Origin: Pseudoalteromonas sp.
GTDB lineage: Bacteria; Pseudomonadota; Gammaproteobacteria; Enterobacterales; Alteromonadaceae
Direction: 5' to 3'
Length of the DNA stretch: 64,000 nucleotides
NCBI RefSeq assembly: GCF_018402495.1
Contig: NZ_JAGYIU010000001.1
Location: forward strand, 868,001-932,000
Under the pieces are notes generated by a model. It was not told where the DNA came from. It did not search any database and worked only from the letters and a program-made list of their open reading frames with translations. The translations under genes were made by a program, and so were the position numbers. Positions 9,285 to 18,514 of this stretch are shown here, in pieces. Position 1 is the first letter of the stretch, and each line of letters opens with the position of its first letter.

Positions 9285-9314
9285 GGTAAGGCTATTTGTA
9301 GCCTTGCCTTTTTT
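9285..9314 (+). terminator. Intrinsic terminator after the beta-barrel gene
   Basis: The stem GGTAAGGCTA / TAGCCTTGCC (9 of 10 Watson-Crick plus one wobble) with a TTTG loop is followed by six T. Confidence 0.88.
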
Positions 9315-9427
9315 ATTTCACATTTAAACCTGTTAGTCTAAAAATAAAATACTCTCCAAATTAAGCTAATGCCACCAATGGCAATTACAGGTAGAATACC
9401 CCCCTATTTTATTTGTTAGCGAGCATT

Positions 9428-10132
9428 ATGAGCGATTATCAAATTTCGGCTATTGGCCATATCCAATCACCGTATAAACAAAAATTTGCCATTCCTAGAC
9501 AACCACGACTCGTGCCAGAAGCAAAAGCGAAACTCATTTTTGCTCCAGATTTTAATCGTGAAGAATTTATTCGTGGTTTAGATGAATTTAGCCATATTTG
9601 GCTGTTATTTCGTTTTCATGAAACCGCAGATAAAGGCTATTCAGCAATGGTTCGTCCGCCTCGTTTAGGTGGGAACGAACGCAAGGGCGTATTTGCCACA
9701 CGTGCCACATTCAGACCTAACGCCATTGGCATGAGTGCTGTTAAGCTGGAGGGAATTGAATACAAAAATGGCCAGTTGGCGTTATTGCTCGCCGGTATTG
9801 ATTTACTTGATGGCACACCCATTATAGACATAAAGCCTTATTTGCCCTATTCAGACTCATTACCTGATGCCAGCGCAGGTTTTGCCGACACGCGTCCAGA
9901 AACTCACATGAGTGTTGAATTTAGTCAACAGGCTATAGCATTTATAAACAAGCAAAGTCACTACCCTGACCTGCAAGCGTTTATTAGTAATGTACTAAAA
10001 CAAGACCCACGCCCTGCGTATAAAAAGCAAAAACAAGGCATACAAAGTTATGGCATGAATTTGTATGAATACAACATTACTTGGCAAGTAACCGATTCAC
10101 ATCACTTGGTTACCCAGATAGAAAATTGCTAA
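9428..10132 (+). CDS. trmO: tRNA-Thr (GGU) A37 N6-methyltransferase TrmO
   Basis: TrmO (YaeB/TsaA) methylates N6 of t6A37 in tRNA-Thr(GGU), using SAM through an unusual beta-barrel fold. The protein begins MSDYQISAIGHIQSPYKQKF with the family-defining SPYKxKFxxPRQP segment. It continues with RGLDEFSHIWLLFRFH, RPPRLGGNERKGVFATR and RPNAIGMSAVKLEGI, all close to E. coli YaeB. The length is 234 residues from the ATG at 9428. A TTG five codons upstream is in frame but is less likely, since the homologue begins at the equivalent of the ATG. The gene is monocistronic. Confidence 0.94.
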   Translation: MSDYQISAIGHIQSPYKQKFAIPRQPRLVPEAKAKLIFAPDFNREEFIRGLDEFSHIWLLFRFHETADKGYSAMVRPPRLGGNERKGVFATRATFRPNAIGMSAVKLEGIEYKNGQLALLLAGIDLLDGTPIIDIKPYLPYSDSLPDASAGFADTRPETHMSVEFSQQAIAFINKQSHYPDLQAFISNVLKQDPRPAYKKQKQGIQSYGMNLYEYNITWQVTDSHHLVTQIENC

Positions 10133-10260
10133 ATCGAGCGAAAGCTTTGCTATGGCTATAAAATACGATAAATAATCACTTAGCGCTTTAGTGTCAATGC
10201 AACCGCTGGTAAACTGATCGCCTTAATTAAAAGAACATATTACTCTATTTCGGAAAAAAA

Positions 10261-11985
10261 ATGCGTACTAGTCAATATATACTCGCTACACTTAAAGAAA
10301 CGCCATCTGATGCGGAAATTGTTTCGCATCAATTAATGCTAAGAGCCGGAATGATCCGTCGCGTCGCCTCAGGTTTATACACGTGGCTTCCCTCTGGTTT
10401 ACGTGTGCTTAGAAAAGTAGAAAACATAGTACGCGAAGAAATGGATAAAGCAGGCGCTATTGAAATGCTCATGCCAGTAATTCAACCTGCTGACTTATGG
10501 GAAGAATCGGGTCGTTGGAGTGAGTTTGGTCCTGAGCTAATGCGCTTTACTGACCGCCATGATCGTGAATTTGCTATGGGCCCGACACATGAAGAAGTGA
10601 TCACTGATTTTGTCCGCAAAGAAATTAACAGCTACAAGCAATTGCCTATTACTCTGTACCAAGTACAAACTAAAGTACGTGACGAACGTCGTCCACGTTT
10701 TGGTGTAATGCGTGCCCGCGAATTTACCATGAAAGATGCCTACTCATTCCATTTAACCGATGAATGTTTAGATGCAACTTATCAAGTAATGCATAAAGCC
10801 TACTGTAATATTTTTGAACGTTTAGGCCTAGATTACCGCCCTGTTATTGCTGATACCGGCTCTATAGGCGGTAGTGTATCGCATGAGTTTCACGTACTTG
10901 CTGAATCTGGCGAAGACGCTATTGCCTTTAGTGATGCCAGTGACTACGCCGCTAATATTGAAAAAGCTGAAGCGCTAGCGCCAACTGAATCGCGCCCTGA
11001 AGCAAGCAAAGAGCTAAAAGCATTCCCAACGCCTGATGCTAAAACAATTAATGAGCTGAAAAAACACTATGGTGTAAAACCACATCGCGGTGTTAAAACA
11101 CTGATTGTTTATGGCGCCCCTGATGAAGACGGAAAACGTGGCTTAGTTGCACTAGTACTGCGTGGCGATCACGAGCTTAATGAACTTAAAGCTGAAAAAC
11201 ACCCACTGGTTGCTGCACCATTAGAAATGGCAACCGAGGCAGATATTGTGGCTGCCATTGGCGCAAAACCGGGTTCTTTAGGCCCTGTTGGCTTAAACAT
11301 GCCAATTATTGTTGATAGAACAGCGAATGTAATGGCTGATTTTGTAGCTGGTGCCAACAAAGACGATGAGCACTTTAGTGGTATTAACTGGGACCGCGAC
11401 GTAACAGACTACGAAGTTGCTGATATCCGTAATATTGTTGAGGGCGATCCTAGCCCGTGTGGTCAAGGCACGTTGCAAATTAAGCGCGGTATTGAAGTTG
11501 GTCATATTTTCCAACTAGGTACTAAGTACTCAGAAGCAATGAAAGCAGGTGTATTAAGCGAATCGGGTAAAAACCAAACAATGACTATGGGTTGTTATGG
11601 TATTGGTGTATCGCGTGTTGTTGCCGCTGCCATTGAGCAAAATAACGACCAATACGGTATTACCTGGCCTAAAGCCATCGCCCCTTTCGATTTAGCAATT
11701 GTGCCAATGAATATGCATAAATCGCATCGTATCCCTGATATTGCTAATAATCTATATCAAGGTTTGAAAGATGCAGGTTTAGATGTGCTATTTGATGACC
11801 GTAAAGAGCGCCCTGGTGTTATGTTTAACGACATGGAATTACTCGGTGTACCTTACACGCTTGTAATTGGTGAGCGTAACCTTGATGAAAACAAGGTAGA
11901 ACTTAAAAACCGCCGCACTGGTGAAAAGCTAATGATAGATATTGATAGCGCGATTGAAACAATCAAAAATCAATTTAATGCATAA
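10261..11985 (+). CDS. proS: Prolyl-tRNA synthetase
   Basis: ProRS is a class IIa synthetase. At 574 residues it is the bacterial form, with the YbaK-like cis-editing domain inserted in the catalytic core (about residues 220-400, including KTLIVYG and DHELNELK), which clears Ala-tRNA-Pro. The class II motifs include [14 protein letters not shown], motif 2 at [20 protein letters not shown], and motif 3 at [19 protein letters not shown]. The C-terminal anticodon-binding domain follows ([10 protein letters not shown] to [19 protein letters not shown]). It starts at the ATG 2 bp after an A-run. It is a single-gene unit ending in a strong terminator. Confidence 0.98.
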   Translation: MRTSQYILATLKETPSDAEIVSHQLMLRAGMIRRVASGLYTWLPSGLRVLRKVENIVREEMDKAGAIEMLMPVIQPADLWEESGRWSEFGPELMRFTDRHDREFAMGPTHEEVITDFVRKEINSYKQLPITLYQVQTKVRDERRPRFGVMRAREFTMKDAYSFHLTDECLDATYQVMHKAYCNIFERLGLDYRPVIADTGSIGGSVSHEFHVLAESGEDAIAFSDASDYAANIEKAEALAPTESRPEASKELKAFPTPDAKTINELKKHYGVKPHRGVKTLIVYGAPDEDGKRGLVALVLRGDHELNELKAEKHPLVAAPLEMATEADIVAAIGAKPGSLGPVGLNMPIIVDRTANVMADFVAGANKDDEHFSGINWDRDVTDYEVADIRNIVEGDPSPCGQGTLQIKRGIEVGHIFQLGTKYSEAMKAGVLSESGKNQTMTMGCYGIGVSRVVAAAIEQNNDQYGITWPKAIAPFDLAIVPMNMHKSHRIPDIANNLYQGLKDAGLDVLFDDRKERPGVMFNDMELLGVPYTLVIGERNLDENKVELKNRRTGEKLMIDIDSAIETIKNQFNA

Positions 11986-12000
11986 GCTTAAATTTAATTA

Positions 12001-12037
12001 AAAAACCGCTGTATGATTTTTTCATACAGCGGTTTTT
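12001..12037 (+). terminator. Intrinsic terminator of proS
   Basis: A long perfect stem, AAAAACCGCTGTATGA paired with TCATACAGCGGTTTTT, with a 4-5 nt loop and a T-run, begins 15 bp after the stop codon. Confidence 0.93.
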
Positions 12038-12107
12038 TATTAATTCCTGTAAGCCAAGCTCGATTTTTAAGTACTCATTTCAGCACTAAAACCTAATAAT
12101 AATTAAT

Positions 12108-12133
12108 AAAAAAGGTCGCTCTGCGACCTTTTT
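12108..12133. terminator. Terminator between proS and natB
   Basis: The stem AAAAAGGTCGC / GCGACCTTTTT with a TCT loop works on both strands. It lies 12 bp downstream of natB on the minus strand. Confidence 0.85.
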
Positions 12134-12144
12134 ATACTTATGAA

Positions 12145-13356
12145 TTATCTAAACAACACATCTTCACGATTAAACCATTTCACACAAAATGCCAGTAGTG
12201 CCCCAGCGATGAGTGCTGTTGCTAGGAATATCAATCCCACCAGCGTGTAATCAACGGTGCCTTTAACAATTTCTTTAATCGCTAAGGCGACGTTAGTTAC
12301 CGGAATAAACGCCGTTTTAGAAGTCAGTTCCATGTTAGGCATTATTGAAATAATAATCGGGAAAAACACGACCATGCTTAATGGCGTCATGTAATTTTGC
12401 GCTTCTTTAAACGAGCGTGCATAGATTGATATTGCCAGAGCTAATGCAGAAAAGGTTGCTGCTATAGGCAATAATAAGACAAAAATCATTAGTAAGTCTG
12501 TGATAGCCAATGTACTAAAAGCGGCTTTGATAAATTCAAGATCAGCAAAAGCCAGCGCTAAGGCTATCCAACACCCCATACTAATTACGGTTATAGTGGT
12601 TGATGCAATTGACGTGGTGAGTAGAGTAATGAATTTACCCAATACTAGCTCGGTACGAGTAATAGGTGTAAGTAATAAGGTTTCTAAGGTACCTCGTTCT
12701 TTTTCACCGGCCCCTAAATCAATAGCTGGATACGTTGCGCCTACCAGTACTAACGGAATAAGTAGATAAGGTAAAAACCCACCCACTTTTTCACCTAGGT
12801 TTTCGCGCTTATCGGCAGTGTCTACTTTAACTACATTAACTGGCTTTAAAATAGATTCTTGTGCGCTTTTATCTATACCAAAGCTCAATAATTTACTTTC
12901 TTGTAAAGTATCACTGTACTCTTTAGCAAGCTCTTTGACACGCTCAAATAAGAAGTTAATTGATTTTGAATCATTGAATACAACTTGCCATTCGCTTTGC
13001 TTTTGCTCATTTAATGTTTGCACTGCATCACTTGGCAGGTATATTCCCATGTCGATATCGCCGGCGTTTACACCAGCTTTTAGCTCCTCAACACTGTTGA
13101 AGGTTTTATCACCTTTATATAACTCAAAGCTTTTGTGATAAAACACTTTATCAGTAAATTCTGGTGCATAGTCGCCATTGATAATCACATAGGTATTTAC
13201 TTTTTGTTCAGCATCAAGCGCAGCTTGCGAGGATATAAACGCAACCACAGCAAATAACAACGGGAAAACCACAATAGGAAATACCACTACGAACAATAAA
13301 GTTTTTTTATCGCGTAGTAGCTCTGTTAATTCCTTTTTAAATACTTCAAACATCAT
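12145..13356 (-). CDS. natB: ABC-2 type permease, NatB-like
   Basis: A 403-residue membrane subunit of an ABC exporter. One N-terminal helix (TLLFVVVFPIVVFPLLFAVVAF, written here only to mark about residues 19-40) is followed by a ~150-residue extracytoplasmic domain. A cluster of five or six helices follows, including PYLLIPLVLVGATYPAIDLG. The motif GAGEKERGTLETLLLTPITR is the conserved coupling-helix segment of ABC-2 permeases of the NatB/YhaP class. NatAB in Bacillus exports sodium; the substrate of these gammaproteobacterial relatives has not been shown. The start overlaps the natA stop by 11 bp, so the two are translationally coupled. It is last in a three-gene operon. Confidence 0.85.
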   Translation of the reverse strand: MMFEVFKKELTELLRDKKTLLFVVVFPIVVFPLLFAVVAFISSQAALDAEQKVNTYVIINGDYAPEFTDKVFYHKSFELYKGDKTFNSVEELKAGVNAGDIDMGIYLPSDAVQTLNEQKQSEWQVVFNDSKSINFLFERVKELAKEYSDTLQESKLLSFGIDKSAQESILKPVNVVKVDTADKRENLGEKVGGFLPYLLIPLVLVGATYPAIDLGAGEKERGTLETLLLTPITRTELVLGKFITLLTTSIASTTITVISMGCWIALALAFADLEFIKAAFSTLAITDLLMIFVLLLPIAATFSALALAISIYARSFKEAQNYMTPLSMVVFFPIIISIMPNMELTSKTAFIPVTNVALAIKEIVKGTVDYTLVGLIFLATALIAGALLAFCVKWFNREDVLFR

Positions 13357-14134
13357 GTTTCTCCGTTAATATGTTCATAAACGCTTGATTTAATTCTTCA
13401 CTGTTGCCTGCCTGTTTAAATTCAGCGAGCGTGCCATCAAAACAACTAACGCCTTCATTAATTACCGCAACGCGGTCACATAAAAGAGCGACTTCATCTA
13501 AATGGTGCGTAGAAAAAATAACCGGAGTTCCTTGTGCTTTTAAGCCTTTAATAAAGTTAATTACTGTTTGAGTGGTCATAATATCAAGCCCAGTAGTTGG
13601 CTCATCGAGAATAACAACATCTGGGTGATGTACCACAGCACGCGCAATGTTGGCTTTTTGCTTCATGCCGGTTGATAGGTTCTCAGCGCGTTTATCAATA
13701 AATTTATGCATATCGAGTAAGGTAAATAACTCTTCACAGCGTGCCTTGATAGCCTGCTTGCTCATGCCATGCAGTTTTGCAAAGTACTCTATGTTTTCTT
13801 TTACCGTTAAACGACCATATAAACCAGTAGAGCCGGATAAAAAACCAATACACTTACGCCCAATGAGTGGCTTTTTAATTATGTCGTTTCCTGCAATAGT
13901 AATACTGCCATCATCAGGTTTTAAAGCGGTAGAGATCATTCTTAATGTCGTGGTTTTCCCCGCACCATTAGGCCCTAACAGCCCTAGTACTTCGCCTTTT
14001 GCACAGCTAAAGCTGACATTTTTAACCGAGTGAAAATAATCTTTATCCTCACGGGGGTCTATATCATCTATTTTATTTTTTTTATGATCTTTAGTGAGCT
14101 TAAACTTCTTTTTAAGCGCGGTAACTTCTATCAT
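13346..14134 (-). CDS. natA: ABC transporter ATP-binding protein, NatA-like
   Basis: A 262-residue ATPase of the DrrA/NatA export group. Walker A is GLLGPNGAGKTTTLRM, the signature is LSTGMKQKANIARAV, Walker B is VVILDEPTTGLD, and the switch histidine lies in FSTHHLDEV. A charged insertion near residues 13-35 (KDHKKNKIDDIDPREDKDY) precedes Walker A and is longer than usual, but it keeps the frame. It pairs with the natB permease, overlapping it by 11 bp, and follows the DUF3025 gene with a 4-bp ATGA overlap. It probably exports a cation or small molecule; this is inference from the family. Confidence 0.88.
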   Translation of the reverse strand: MIEVTALKKKFKLTKDHKKNKIDDIDPREDKDYFHSVKNVSFSCAKGEVLGLLGPNGAGKTTTLRMISTALKPDDGSITIAGNDIIKKPLIGRKCIGFLSGSTGLYGRLTVKENIEYFAKLHGMSKQAIKARCEELFTLLDMHKFIDKRAENLSTGMKQKANIARAVVHHPDVVILDEPTTGLDIMTTQTVINFIKGLKAQGTPVIFSTHHLDEVALLCDRVAVINEGVSCFDGTLAEFKQAGNSEELNQAFMNILTEKHDV

Positions 14135-14943
14135 TTTCGTGTCCTTCGTTTCGGTCTAAAATAGTCCGTGTTATCGTAAAATGATGGATTGTTATTCTCA
14201 TCACACCAACCAGGAACACCTAATAAAGGTAAAGGTGAAAGCTGTTTGTTATCGGCTAAACAATCATCAGTTTTAATCATCTCATAAAGGCGCTGATCTA
14301 GGTACTGGTATTGAGTTACTAAATCTTTACAAAATATTTCATCCGGTACATTTACAAATAAGGCTTTGCCAGTCAGTCCAATATAAGGTTTGGTTAACAT
14401 TTCATAATTAGCATGACCAAACATGAAAGGCGCTATGGTTTTACCCCACAGCTCTCTATGCTCTATAAACGCAGTTTTCCACTGGTGGTCTCTAAACCAC
14501 TCTTTCCAGTTAGAATCGCTAATAGCTAAAACCACACCGCATTCGTCAAACAGGGTTAAAGCGTTACGATGTTTGCTACGCTGTTTTAACCCATGCAACG
14601 CTATTTCATCAACATGACGCTGATTAATAAGGGCTTTTGTTTTTGGAAATAAACACCAAATAAAACCACCAAACAGATCATGCCAGTTTTGTTGACGAGT
14701 GGGTACCTCTCCTGTTTCAAAAATAACTTGTTCATAATAGCGCTCAGCAAAATCAACCTTGGCATCATCGACAAAACGAATTGGGAGATTATTAGCATTG
14801 ATGGCGTTTAAATACGGGGTAAAGTACGCAGGCTCAGGCCAGTCTGTTTGCTGATCTATTTTAAACAGCTGACGAAGGTGCTCAAATGCACCTCCATTTA
14901 TACTCGTTACTTGAAATTGTTCTGGGGGAGTAAAACGCTTCAT
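14131..14943 (-). CDS. DUF3025 domain protein
   Basis: A 270-residue soluble protein with no signal peptide or membrane segment. It contains the DUF3025 hallmarks YEQVIFETGEVPTRQQNWHD and DLFGGFIWCLFPKTKALINQRHV (about residues 70-115), then FDECGVVLAISD and MFGHANYEMLTKPYIGLTGKA, and ends with GVPGWCDENNNPSFYDN. The family is widespread in proteobacteria and has no established function, so I assign none. It is the first gene of the operon with natA-natB, and its stop overlaps the natA start by 4 bp. That tight coupling may mean the three products act together, or only that they share a promoter. Confidence 0.8.
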   Translation of the reverse strand: MKRFTPPEQFQVTSINGGAFEHLRQLFKIDQQTDWPEPAYFTPYLNAINANNLPIRFVDDAKVDFAERYYEQVIFETGEVPTRQQNWHDLFGGFIWCLFPKTKALINQRHVDEIALHGLKQRSKHRNALTLFDECGVVLAISDSNWKEWFRDHQWKTAFIEHRELWGKTIAPFMFGHANYEMLTKPYIGLTGKALFVNVPDEIFCKDLVTQYQYLDQRLYEMIKTDDCLADNKQLSPLPLLGVPGWCDENNNPSFYDNTDYFRPKRRTRK

Positions 14944-15050
14944 TGTTACCTTTACTGTACATTTTTATCAGCAACAGTTTACCGCAAAAACTGGTTCTAA
15001 TTAACAGAAGTTCATATACTAACGCTACTTAGAACAAAAAAAGAGCCAAT

Positions 15051-16679
15051 ATGAAACGTTATTTTTCTTTGACCCTAATAACAACGGCAATTTTAGCCGG
15101 CTGTGCAACAACAAGTATCACATCTGATGATGTCGCTAAAGGCTACAACAGCATTCAAGCGGATGAAATTGCTAAGCATGTAAAAGTGTTAGCTTCTGAT
15201 GAATTTGGTGGACGTGCTCCTTCATCTGAAGGTGAAAAGCTTACGCTTGATTACTTAACAAAAGAATTTACTGCTTTAGGCTTTGAGCCGGGAAATGGCG
15301 ACAGCTTTTTCCAAGAAGTGCCGCTTGTATCGTTAGAAGCAGACTCTGATATGGTGCTTAATATTGGCGGTAAAGACTACCAATACAAAAAAGACATGGT
15401 TATGGGCAGCAGCCGTATTAGTGCGCAAGAAGGAATTGAAAACTCGGAGCTTGTATTTGTGGGCTACGGTGTTAACGCACCTGAATATAACTGGAATGAT
15501 TACGAAGGCCTAGATGTTAAAGGTAAAACCGTTGTTATGCTGGTAAACGATCCGGGTTTTGCAACTAAAGATCCTGCTTTATTCACCGGCGATGCAATGA
15601 CCTATTACGGGCGTTGGACTTACAAATACGAAGAAGCAAGCCGTCAAGGTGCTGCAGGCGCTATTATTATTCATGAAACTGCTCCAGCGTCTTACCCGTG
15701 GTCTGTGGTTGAGAACTCATGGAGTGGCGAGCAATTTGGTTTCGTAAAAGAAAACAATAATATGGACCGTGTTGCTGTTGAAGGTTGGGTTACTGTTGAT
15801 GTAGCGAAAGAGCTTTTTTCTAAAGCAGGCCTTGATTTTGAAACCGCCAAAGCAAACGCTGCCAAAGGTGCTTACCATGTTGATATGGGCGATTTAACAG
15901 CCACTGTGAATGTAAAGAACACCATCAAAAAATCGGTATCTTATAACTTTATTGCCACTCTTCCTGGTAGTAAAACACCCGATGAGCATATTATTTACTC
16001 TGCGCATTGGGATCATTTAGGAACGGATAAAAACCGTAAAGGCGATCAAATTTATAACGGCGCACACGATAACGCAACAGGAACAGCCGGTATGATAGAA
16101 GTTGCCGAAGCCTTTACTAAACTAGGTAAACGCCCTGACCGTTCAATGACCTTTTTAGCGGTAACCGCTGAAGAGCAAGGTTTATTAGGCTCGAAATATT
16201 ATGCTGCGAATCCAGTTATTCCAGCTAATAAAACCGTTGCAAATATTAATATGGACAGCTTAAACCTATTAGGTAAAGTAAAAGATATTAGTGTGGTGGG
16301 TATTGGTAAATCACAAATGGATGAGCTATTAGCAACTGCGGCCAAAGAGCAAGGCAGAACAGTATCGGGCGACCCTAAACCATCTTCAGGTGGTTACTAC
16401 CGCTCAGATCACTTTGCCTTTGCTAATATGGGTGTTCCTGCCATGTATGCCGGTGGCGGTACACAAGCGTTTGATGAAGAAACTGCAAATTACCGTAAGC
16501 GTATGAGCTTAGTACTACGTGGTTGTTACCATCAACCTTGTGATAGATACCGCGATGAGTGGGATTTATCAGGTGCGGTTCAAGATTTACAATTATTTTA
16601 TAAAGTAGGTTTTGATATTTCACAACAAACTCAGTGGCCTACGTGGAATGAAAACTCAGAGTTTCAACGTAAAAAGTAA
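15051..16679 (+). CDS. M28-family zinc peptidase with PA domain, lipoprotein
   Basis: A 542-residue precursor with a lipoprotein signal, a hydrophobic segment ending in the lipobox LAGC at Cys18, so it is probably membrane-anchored and faces the periplasm or outside. Residues ~30-130 form the start of the M28 domain (HVKVLASDEFGGRAPSSEGE). A PA (protease-associated) insert follows around residues 135-270 with GKTVVMLVNDPG and RQGAAGAIIIHE. The metal site is then visible: HWDHLG, GAHDNATGTAGM, TAEEQGLLGS, NINMDSL and YRSDHFAFANMGVP. All expected di-zinc ligands are present. It probably releases N-terminal amino acids from peptides. It is monocistronic and divergent from DUF3025. Confidence 0.9.
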   Translation: MKRYFSLTLITTAILAGCATTSITSDDVAKGYNSIQADEIAKHVKVLASDEFGGRAPSSEGEKLTLDYLTKEFTALGFEPGNGDSFFQEVPLVSLEADSDMVLNIGGKDYQYKKDMVMGSSRISAQEGIENSELVFVGYGVNAPEYNWNDYEGLDVKGKTVVMLVNDPGFATKDPALFTGDAMTYYGRWTYKYEEASRQGAAGAIIIHETAPASYPWSVVENSWSGEQFGFVKENNNMDRVAVEGWVTVDVAKELFSKAGLDFETAKANAAKGAYHVDMGDLTATVNVKNTIKKSVSYNFIATLPGSKTPDEHIIYSAHWDHLGTDKNRKGDQIYNGAHDNATGTAGMIEVAEAFTKLGKRPDRSMTFLAVTAEEQGLLGSKYYAANPVIPANKTVANINMDSLNLLGKVKDISVVGIGKSQMDELLATAAKEQGRTVSGDPKPSSGGYYRSDHFAFANMGVPAMYAGGGTQAFDEETANYRKRMSLVLRGCYHQPCDRYRDEWDLSGAVQDLQLFYKVGFDISQQTQWPTWNENSEFQRKK

Positions 16680-16697
16680 CTACTGCGCCAACACGTA

Positions 16698-16716
16698 AAT
16701 GATATTGATTATCATT
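16698..16716. promoter_or_regulatory. Fur/Mur-type box
   Basis: The palindrome AATGATA-TTGAT-TATCATT contains TGATATTGATTATCA, one mismatch from the 15-base Fur 7-1-7 consensus TGATAATNATTATCA. It lies 49-67 bp before the ATG of the putative metal exporter and 18 bp after the M28 stop codon. Fur or a manganese-sensing relative (Mur) could bind it; which one is inference. Confidence 0.7.
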
Positions 16717-16764
16717 TAATAAAATAGTACAGTGCGATCTCATTCTTTAATTAGGTCGTACTGT

Positions 16765-17937
16765 ATGTTTTTAACATCCCATTTAGGAGTTATTTCGCCA
16801 GCTGCAAAACGTGTTTTTCATCAAAATAAACGCCTAATTTTACCTCTGTTAATTTTAGTCTGTCTAGCCCTGCCCGATTTACGCACCATAACAATTACTG
16901 CACTCAGTGATGCTTTTTTTCAAGTGAGTGTGTTTGTTGCTGCGACCTTATTTATTTACTACTACGCGATTGATCATTTACCCCAACTAGAGCTTCGTTA
17001 CCTAAATGCTAAGTCACCGGTATTAGAGGTCAGCTTTGCTGCTTTTTTAGGCATGTTACCAGGCTGTGGTGGCGCGATTATTGTGGTGACTCAATTTACA
17101 AAAGGACAAGCAAGCTTTGGCGCAATTGTGGCGGTATTAACGGCCACAATGGGTGATGCCGCGTTTTTATTATTAGCGACTCGCCCTACCGAGGGTTTAA
17201 CCATCATGGCAATAGGGTTTGTGGTTGGTTCTGTAACGGGTTTAATCGTCAACACACTTCATAAAACAGGCTACTTATGCCCAACTGATCAAAAGCACAC
17301 ACCACAGGTTACCCTTTTACCGACGAAAATAATTACGCTCAGTAAGCCTATTTGGTACATCGCTATTATTCCGGGGTTACTCATTGCCTTTTTACTCGCT
17401 TTTAATATTGATTTGAGCCAATTTGGGCAGTACACCACATTGACTGTTACTCATTTTGGCGCATTAATGGCCTTGTTTGTCGTATTTATGTGGGCGTTAT
17501 CTTCAAAAGGTGAAAGCTATAAAGAAGTAACCTCAGAAGATGATATATGCAGTCCACCTTCAAAACTCACAAAAGTACTGCAAGATACTCATTTTGTAAC
17601 CGCGTGGGTGGTTGCCTCCTTTATATTATTTGAACTACTGGTGACAGTGTTTGGCCTTGACTTAAAAACATGGTTTTTAAATTATGCTTATATGGCCCCG
17701 CTCATAGCGGTATTAATTGGTTTTTTACCTGGCTGTGGCCCGCAAATAATTGTTACCACTTTATATATTCAAGGGGTTATTCCGTTTAGCGCATTAGCGG
17801 CCAATGCCATTTCCAACGATGGCGATGCGCTTTTCCCAGCCATTGCAATGACACCTAAAGCGGCTATTATTGCCACGCTATATACCGCTATTCCCGCGTT
17901 ATTAGTTGGTTATGGCCTGTATTACTTTGTAACTTAA
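16765..17937 (+). CDS. Putative manganese/heavy-metal exporter, 10-TM (PF11449, ArsP_2-like)
   Basis: A 390-residue integral membrane protein in two homologous halves, each with a conserved loop: FLGMLPGCGGAIIVVTQF followed by TATMGDAAFLLLATRP in the first, and FLPGCGPQIIVTTLYIQG followed by AISNDGDALFPAIA in the second. The duplicated PGCG and GDA motifs mark the PF11449 family, described as 10-TM heavy-metal exporters and annotated as putative manganese transporters. I start it at the ATG at 16765; a GTG at 16732 is in frame. A Fur-type box lies just upstream. A near-perfect 10-bp inverted repeat (TACAGTGCGA at 16728-16737, TCGTACTGTA at 16755-16764) ends exactly at the start codon and could fold over the ribosome binding site. 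Confidence 0.82.
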   Translation: MFLTSHLGVISPAAKRVFHQNKRLILPLLILVCLALPDLRTITITALSDAFFQVSVFVAATLFIYYYAIDHLPQLELRYLNAKSPVLEVSFAAFLGMLPGCGGAIIVVTQFTKGQASFGAIVAVLTATMGDAAFLLLATRPTEGLTIMAIGFVVGSVTGLIVNTLHKTGYLCPTDQKHTPQVTLLPTKIITLSKPIWYIAIIPGLLIAFLLAFNIDLSQFGQYTTLTVTHFGALMALFVVFMWALSSKGESYKEVTSEDDICSPPSKLTKVLQDTHFVTAWVVASFILFELLVTVFGLDLKTWFLNYAYMAPLIAVLIGFLPGCGPQIIVTTLYIQGVIPFSALAANAISNDGDALFPAIAMTPKAAIIATLYTAIPALLVGYGLYYFVT

Positions 17938-17947
17938 TTTTTTACAT

Positions 17948-17975
17948 AAAAAAGCTCAGCAATGGCTGAGCTTAA
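17948..17975 (-). terminator. Terminator of the DUF805 gene
   Basis: The stem AAGCTCAGC / GCTGAGCTT is followed by six T on the minus strand. The plus-strand tail is poorer but may still help stop the exporter transcript. Confidence 0.75.
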
Positions 17976-17995
17976 AATGTTTACAAGTTACTTAA

Positions 17996-18355
17996 TTAAG
18001 TAGTGTGTAATTCAACTTCTTTTGGATTAGTACCGTGATCGTTTTCACCTTCTTGCGAGTCTTGCGCTAAGAAGATAATTAGAATGATCCAACCAACCAC
18101 AGGCACTAGCCAAAGTAATTGCCACCAACCTGAACGATTGGTATCGTGAAGACGGCGAGCACCCGCACTTAGTTGAGGAATCAATAAAGCCAAGCTATAT
18201 ATTGTGCTTACAAACATTGTGTTTGTAATACCATCTATAACACTTGTTAAAAGCGAAAAAATCAAATTAATTAACATAAACATCCAAAATGCTTTGCGGC
18301 GATTACGTCCTGAAAAATCTGCATAGCTACGCAATGCATTCATATAATGTTCCAT
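17996..18355 (-). CDS. DUF805 family inner membrane protein
   Basis: A 119-residue protein with three or four membrane helices. It shows the DUF805 pattern: an N-terminal YADFSGRNRRKAFWMFML, a middle SAGARRLHDTNRSGWWQLL, then a helix VPVVGWIILIIFLAQDS, and a charged tail ending in NDHGTNPKE. E. coli YhaH and YhaI belong to this family. No biochemical role is known, and I assign none. A GGA-type ribosome binding site precedes the ATG. It is monocistronic, with its own terminator, between the exporter and the bkd operon. Confidence 0.85.
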   Translation of the reverse strand: MEHYMNALRSYADFSGRNRRKAFWMFMLINLIFSLLTSVIDGITNTMFVSTIYSLALLIPQLSAGARRLHDTNRSGWWQLLWLVPVVGWIILIIFLAQDSQEGENDHGTNPKEVELHTT

Positions 18356-18455
18356 AAAATTTCCTTAATGTTATTTTTTATATTCCCTAAAGGGCGTACA
18401 GCGTTACCTATTTGGTTACATTTGTATCTTAATTAAAAATATAAATTTATTAAAG

Positions 18456-18484
18456 AAAAAAACCAGCTTTATGCTGGTTTTTTA
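18456..18484. terminator. Terminator of the bkd operon
   Basis: The stem AAAAAACCAGC / GCTGGTTTTTT lies 31 bp downstream of the E2 gene on the minus strand. T-runs on both sides make it work in either direction. Confidence 0.82.
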
Positions 18485-18514
18485 AATAGTTTTTTAATAA
18501 ATCATCAAAAAGAA

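Noticed and set aside
12145..14943. A novel defence or toxin-export island
   Set aside because: The three genes have ordinary composition and known families, with no mobile-element or immunity signatures around them.
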